Source: Paludibacteraceae bacterium (lineage in GTDB: Bacteria > Bacteroidota > Bacteroidia > Bacteroidales > Paludibacteraceae). From it: a stretch of DNA of 36,211 nucleotides. How positions within the stretch are numbered: position 1 is the first letter of the stretch; each line of letters begins with the position of its first letter. The stretch spans positions 1 through 36,211 of the forward strand of contig JAQUTW010000023.1 of NCBI GenBank assembly GCA_028694215.1. Direction: 5' to 3'. Of this stretch, positions 33,117 to 36,211 are shown piece after piece. The notes beneath the pieces are model-generated. The model saw only the letters and a program-made list of their open reading frames with translations, made no database searches and had not been told where the DNA came from. Both the position numbers and the translations under genes were made by a program.

Positions 33117-34628
33117 ATGATACAGAAAAAAATAGCCATTATCGGTGGTGGCGTTTCCGGTTTAGCCGCCGGTATTTATGCACAGAAAAATGGCTTTGAT
33201 AGTGCTATCTACGAACGCCATTCTGTTGTTGGAGGTCAATGCACAGGCTGGTTTCGTAACGGCTTTTTGATAGATAATTGCGTGCATTGGCTTACCGGAA
33301 CTAATCCTGAAAAGGATATTTATAAAATTTGGTGCGATGTGGGCGTGTTGGGTAAAGATGTGGAAATTATTCGGCATGCTTCTTTTTTACAGTTGCAATC
33401 GACTGACGGACAGTCTGTTGATTTGTGGCGTGATAAAGAACAGTTGCATACTTCATTGTTGAAATTTTCTCCTGAAGACAAAGAGGCGATTGATGAATTT
33501 ATAATGCTTTTAGATGCTTATCGGGCGGTTGTTTTACCGTCATTTAAACCGTCAGAGCAGTTCAATTTGAAAGATTATTGGTATTTGTTGAAAAAAATGC
33601 GTCGATTGGGACCGATTCACAGCAAATATTCTAAAATGTCCATACCTCAATATGTGGAGCGTTTCAAACACCCGTTGTTGCGTCAGTGGCTTTTGGCGTA
33701 CATGCCGGAGAGTTATAATGTTTCTTCGCTGTTTTATGTCTTTGCCACGTTTATTGACGGCAATGGAGATTTGCCACGAGGAGGTTCTTTGGGAATGATT
33801 CAGCGAATGGAAGAGAAATACCTTGCACTTGGCGGGAAAATTCACACACATTATGAAGCCGATAAAATTCATGTTAGCAAACGTTTGGCAACGTCTGTTA
33901 CATTTACCAATGGCAAAGAAGCTGTTGCAGATTATGTGGTATGTGCCTGTGATACTAATGTCTTGTTTAATAGATTGTTGGCAAATGATTTCTTGGATAA
34001 ATATTTTACACAACATTATGCGCAAAAGAAAAATTATCCTGTTTACAGTAGTTTTAACTGTTATTTTTCTGTAGATGGCAAGTGTGATGAAATGTCTAAT
34101 ACAACCGTTTTTCAGTGTGAAGACTACCATATGGGAGCCAAAACTTATGACCATGTTTTGGTAAAGAACTTTGATTATGAACCGTCGTTCTCGCCTGAAG
34201 GTAAATCGGTGTTGCAGACTTTGTTGATACAATATGAAGATGATTTTGACTATTGGAAGAAATTGTATGAAACAGATAGAGAAAGCTACAAAAAAGAGAA
34301 ACTAAAGGCTGCTGAACAAATACAAAAACGTATTGAAAAACAATTCCCAAAATTAGGCACTTTGTCGATACTTGATACCGTAACGCCTATGAGCTTTTAC
34401 CGTTTTTGCGGAGCTTACAAAGGTGCTTATATGAGTTTTATTCTAACGCCTTTTGTACCGAAACGTTCGCATCGAGGGCGGCTTATGGGTGTAAAAAATC
34501 TCTATTTGGCAGGGCAGTGGTTGCAACCACCCGGAGGTCTGCCGAATGCGGTGCTTACAGGTAAATTTGCGATTCAACGATTATGCAAGCAGGAAAAGGT
34601 AAAGTTTAATCAATTGTTTGATAATTAA
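33117..34628 (+). CDS. FAD-dependent oxidoreductase, CrtI-like (second copy)
   Basis: A 503-residue flavoprotein of the phytoene desaturase superfamily. It begins KKIAIIGGGVSGLAAGIYAQKNG, then VVGGQCTGWFRNGFLIDNCVHWLTG, and ends NLYLAGQWLQPPGGLPNAVLTGKFA, the C-terminal FAD site. The segment spacing and the WLTG / QPPGGLP variants place it in a different subfamily from the copy at 29569. The ATG at 33117 fits the family N-terminus; a GTG at 33081 would add 12 residues. It follows the small membrane protein on the same strand and is 9 bp from the DUF2027 gene. The substrate is unknown; lipid or polyene is likely from family. Confidence 0.85.
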   Translation: MIQKKIAIIGGGVSGLAAGIYAQKNGFDSAIYERHSVVGGQCTGWFRNGFLIDNCVHWLTGTNPEKDIYKIWCDVGVLGKDVEIIRHASFLQLQSTDGQSVDLWRDKEQLHTSLLKFSPEDKEAIDEFIMLLDAYRAVVLPSFKPSEQFNLKDYWYLLKKMRRLGPIHSKYSKMSIPQYVERFKHPLLRQWLLAYMPESYNVSSLFYVFATFIDGNGDLPRGGSLGMIQRMEEKYLALGGKIHTHYEADKIHVSKRLATSVTFTNGKEAVADYVVCACDTNVLFNRLLANDFLDKYFTQHYAQKKNYPVYSSFNCYFSVDGKCDEMSNTTVFQCEDYHMGAKTYDHVLVKNFDYEPSFSPEGKSVLQTLLIQYEDDFDYWKKLYETDRESYKKEKLKAAEQIQKRIEKQFPKLGTLSILDTVTPMSFYRFCGAYKGAYMSFILTPFVPKRSHRGRLMGVKNLYLAGQWLQPPGGLPNAVLTGKFAIQRLCKQEKVKFNQLFDN

Positions 34629-34637
34629 AATAAGATT

Positions 34638-35678
34638 ATGGTAAAAATTGGTGATAATGTACGTTTTTTGAATGCTGTGGGTGGCGGCGTGGTTACTAAA
34701 ATTCAAAAGGATTTGGTTTTTGTGGCAGATGCCGATGGTTTTGAGACACCAGTTTTGGCACACGAAGTTGTGGTGATAAATACGGTAAATCAATATAATT
34801 TTCCGTCCGCAGATACGCCTGAAACAGAAGAAACGGTTGAAGCAAATACAGAGACTCCTGTACCAACCTACGAATTTGACGAAAGAGAAGAAACAGCCGA
34901 AGGTGAGAATTTGTCGGTCTATTTGGCGTTTGTTCCTGACGATGTCAAGCAAATACAGACTACAAAAATGGCGTGTTATTTGATAAACGGGAGCAATTAT
35001 TATCTTAATTTTAACTATTTGCGTGGCGAAAAAGAGTTGGAGTTGATAGAAAACGGCAGGGTAGAACCACAAACCAAATTGTGGTTGGAAGAGGTTGAAA
35101 AAGAGGAACTGAATGATTTTTCTTCTGTTCGCTTTCAGGCAATCGCTTTTAAAAACGGTAAAGCCTTTGATGTAAAACCGGTTATTGACAGTCAGATAGC
35201 TATTAATTCCACCAAATTTTATAAGCTGCATAGCTTTTCTAAAAATGATTATTTTGACAAAGAGGCGTGGATTGTGCCGTTGATAGAAAATGACGGTTTG
35301 CAGCAACAGTACCACATTACAGAGGCAGATTTGAAGCAGGTGATGGCTCAGAAGCAGCCGTTACAAACGCACTCTTTTCGTAAAGCAAAGGAGCTCCAAA
35401 TCATTGAAATTGACTTGCATATCAATCAGTTGCTGGATACTACGGCAGGCATGACTAATGCCGATATGTTGCAGGTGCAGTTGAATAAATTTCACGAAGT
35501 AATGCGTGAGAATTTGAAAAAGAAAGGTCAGAAAATTGTGTTCATTCATGGAAAAGGCGAGGGCATATTGCGTAAAGCCATAGAAAATGAGCTGAAAACC
35601 AAATACCGTTCGTGTTATTTTCAGGATGCTTCTTTCCAACAATATGGTTTTGGTGCTACGCAGATTACCATTCGCTAA
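34638..35678 (+). CDS. DUF2027 and Smr domain protein
   Basis: A 346-residue cytoplasmic protein. The N-terminus (VKIGDNVRFLNAVGGGVVTKIQ, about 2-65) is the DUF2027 KOW-like beta domain. A Glu/Thr-rich linker follows (about 58-90), then a middle beta domain (about 95-225). A C-terminal Smr domain carries EIDLHINQL (near 256) and IVFIHGKGEGILRKAI (near 296), the DLH and HGKG motifs of MutS2-type nucleases. The arrangement is standard in Bacteroidetes; a nuclease or ribosome-rescue type role is likely from Smr relatives, but not established. It is 9 bp downstream of the oxidoreductase gene and ends before a strong terminator. Confidence 0.9.
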   Translation: MVKIGDNVRFLNAVGGGVVTKIQKDLVFVADADGFETPVLAHEVVVINTVNQYNFPSADTPETEETVEANTETPVPTYEFDEREETAEGENLSVYLAFVPDDVKQIQTTKMACYLINGSNYYLNFNYLRGEKELELIENGRVEPQTKLWLEEVEKEELNDFSSVRFQAIAFKNGKAFDVKPVIDSQIAINSTKFYKLHSFSKNDYFDKEAWIVPLIENDGLQQQYHITEADLKQVMAQKQPLQTHSFRKAKELQIIEIDLHINQLLDTTAGMTNADMLQVQLNKFHEVMRENLKKKGQKIVFIHGKGEGILRKAIENELKTKYRSCYFQDASFQQYGFGATQITIR

Positions 35679-35694
35679 TTTTGGAGATAAAATT

Positions 35695-35725
35695 AAAAAG
35701 CCACGATTTCTAATCGTGGCTTTTT
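35695..35725. terminator. Bidirectional terminator between DUF2027-Smr gene and T9SS remnant
   Basis: GCCACGATT (35700-35708) and AATCGTGGC (35712-35720) pair over a TCT loop, flanked by AAAAA and TTTTT, so it works as an intrinsic terminator in either direction. It sits between two convergent coding regions. Confidence 0.87.
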
Positions 35726-35751
35726 AATTTATGAATTTTATCGTCAACAAT

Positions 35752-36087
35752 TTATTTAACGACTACTTTTGTTGCATTATCGCCTACTTTTACAAGGTAA
35801 ATTCCTGCTTGTGGCAAGTCTATCGTTTCATGATTTGTAACTTTTAATTCGTAATTGATTAACTGTCCGGTTACGTTATATATGTTGACGGATTTTCCCG
35901 CAGCATTTTCTATTATGAGTTTGTTGCCCTGCACGTAGGCAGTGAAGGGTAATGTCTCTACGGAAGAAATGCCGGAAATATATTCTTCTATATTTAAGAA
36001 GTCTTTCCATTGCGCCGCAGCTTTGTACACATTTACGGTTCCTGCCGGTACTTTTAATTTGCAGGTGGTAACAGGAACATTTTTAAA
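35752..36087 (-). pseudogene. Remnant of a secreted surface protein with a type IX secretion sorting tail
   Basis: On the minus strand an open frame with no usable start encodes the end of a cell-surface protein. The first part, TTCKLKVPAGTVNVYKAAAQWKDF, is the last unit seen in BspA-like or similar repeat proteins. The rest is a type A sorting domain: GNKLIIENAAGKSVNIYNVTGQ, then LPQAGIYLVKVGDNATKVVVK at the C-terminus. A TAA (36088-36090) interrupts the frame, and the only candidate start, GTG at 36030, falls in the middle of the repeat. A terminator hairpin lies 40 bases further upstream. The missing N-terminus points to truncation by deletion or recombination. It shows that the organism has, or had, a type IX secretion system. 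Confidence 0.75.
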
Positions 36088-36126
36088 TTATTGCTGTCCG
36101 GTAAAACTTTTTTACAATAAAAATTT

Positions 36127-36161
36127 AGGCTGAACTCCTTGTTTGGAATTCAGCCTTTTTT
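36127..36161 (+). terminator. Hairpin terminator at the right edge
   Basis: AGGCTGAACTCC (36127-36138) pairs with GGAATTCAGCCT (36145-36156) with one mismatch over a TTGTTT loop, followed by TTTTTT. Read on the minus strand the mismatch becomes a G-U pair, but its T-run is shorter and offset. It may serve a transcript from the right as well. Confidence 0.6.
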
Positions 36162-36202
36162 CTTTCCTTTGTATGTACCACCAAACAACGAAAAGATATG
36201 GG

Positions 36203-36210
36203 CAAAAGTA
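36203..36210 (-). promoter_or_regulatory. Possible -7 box at the right edge
   Basis: The minus strand reads TACTTTTG, a full match, at the last bases of the window. Its -33 region lies outside. Transcription from it would reach the hairpin at 36127-36156 after about 40 bases and then the remnant gene. Confidence 0.3.
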
Positions 36211-36211
36211 C

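Noticed and set aside
33552-34232. Long minus-strand open frame (226 codons) opposite the second oxidoreductase gene
   Set aside because: It is fully antisense to a well-supported gene, has no family resemblance, and its composition mirrors the opposite strand.
34581-35315. Long minus-strand open frame (244 codons) opposite the DUF2027-Smr gene
   Set aside because: Antisense shadow; Phe/Cys/Tyr-rich composition not like a real protein and no promoter.
1-36211. Insertion sequences, integrases or prophage genes that might mobilise the restriction-modification block
   Set aside because: No transposase, integrase or attachment-site repeats were seen.

Overview
The window looks like chromosome from a member of the Bacteroidetes, most likely the order Bacteroidales. 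The reasons are: AT-rich DNA; promoters of the Bacteroidetes type (TTTG, about 19 bp, TAnnTTTG) in front of many genes; almost no Shine-Dalgarno sequences; a DUF5723/TSP3/OmpA outer-membrane protein; a DUF2027-Smr protein; a PafA-type phosphatase relative; and a gene remnant ending in a type IX secretion sorting tail. Genes are packed tightly and four convergent pairs meet with 0-8 bp between stop codons. I see no insertion sequence, prophage or CRISPR array.

Layout. 1-58: 5' part of a tRNA-His (minus) with its promoter. 119-802: AlkD-like HEAT-repeat protein. 811-2869 (minus): cysE and a THUMP-domain rRNA methyltransferase, overlapping. 2913-6631 (minus): a type II restriction-modification island with two Dam-like (D12 class) adenine methyltransferases and an AlwI/BstNBI-family endonuclease, lying between cysE and a NadR-like kinase gene. 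6724-9518: NadR-like kinase, divergent secreted PAP2 phosphatase, and a CtpA-type protease. 9519-9871: a 353-bp gene-free stretch holding two promoters and a strong terminator that ends no visible gene. 9872-11263: RecD-like helicase. 11418-15667: lipoprotein plus DUF5723/TSP3/OmpA protein, ending in a clear terminator. 15795-17633: MsbA-type ABC exporter. 17634-18701 (minus): mutY. 18888-20933: HU, a 29-residue bS22/COX24-like protein, and RNase E/G. 21039-23099: ComEC. 23100-26836 (minus): an envelope operon of LysM-glucosaminidase, DUF4105 membrane protein and a PafA-like protein whose catalytic residues are all replaced.

27015-34628 is the most interesting block: an MMPL exporter, a CrtI-like FAD oxidoreductase, FabG, a LolA-like carrier, a small membrane protein with a Cys-rich calcium-loop motif and paired histidines, and a second CrtI-like oxidoreductase, all on the plus strand. 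MMPL + LolA + FabG is the accessory set seen in aryl-polyene and flexirubin clusters, but no ketosynthase, acyl carrier protein, dehydratase or ammonia lyase is present here. It may be a split or reduced polyene/lipid export pathway, or a related one not yet described. A DUF2027-Smr protein and a bidirectional terminator follow, then the T9SS-substrate remnant at the right edge.

Several start codons were moved from upstream TTG/GTG codons to ATG because the upstream codon sat inside a promoter, inside a terminator or inside the preceding gene. Two genes (29569 TTG, 7233 GTG) appear truly to use non-ATG starts, as does rng (19362 GTG).
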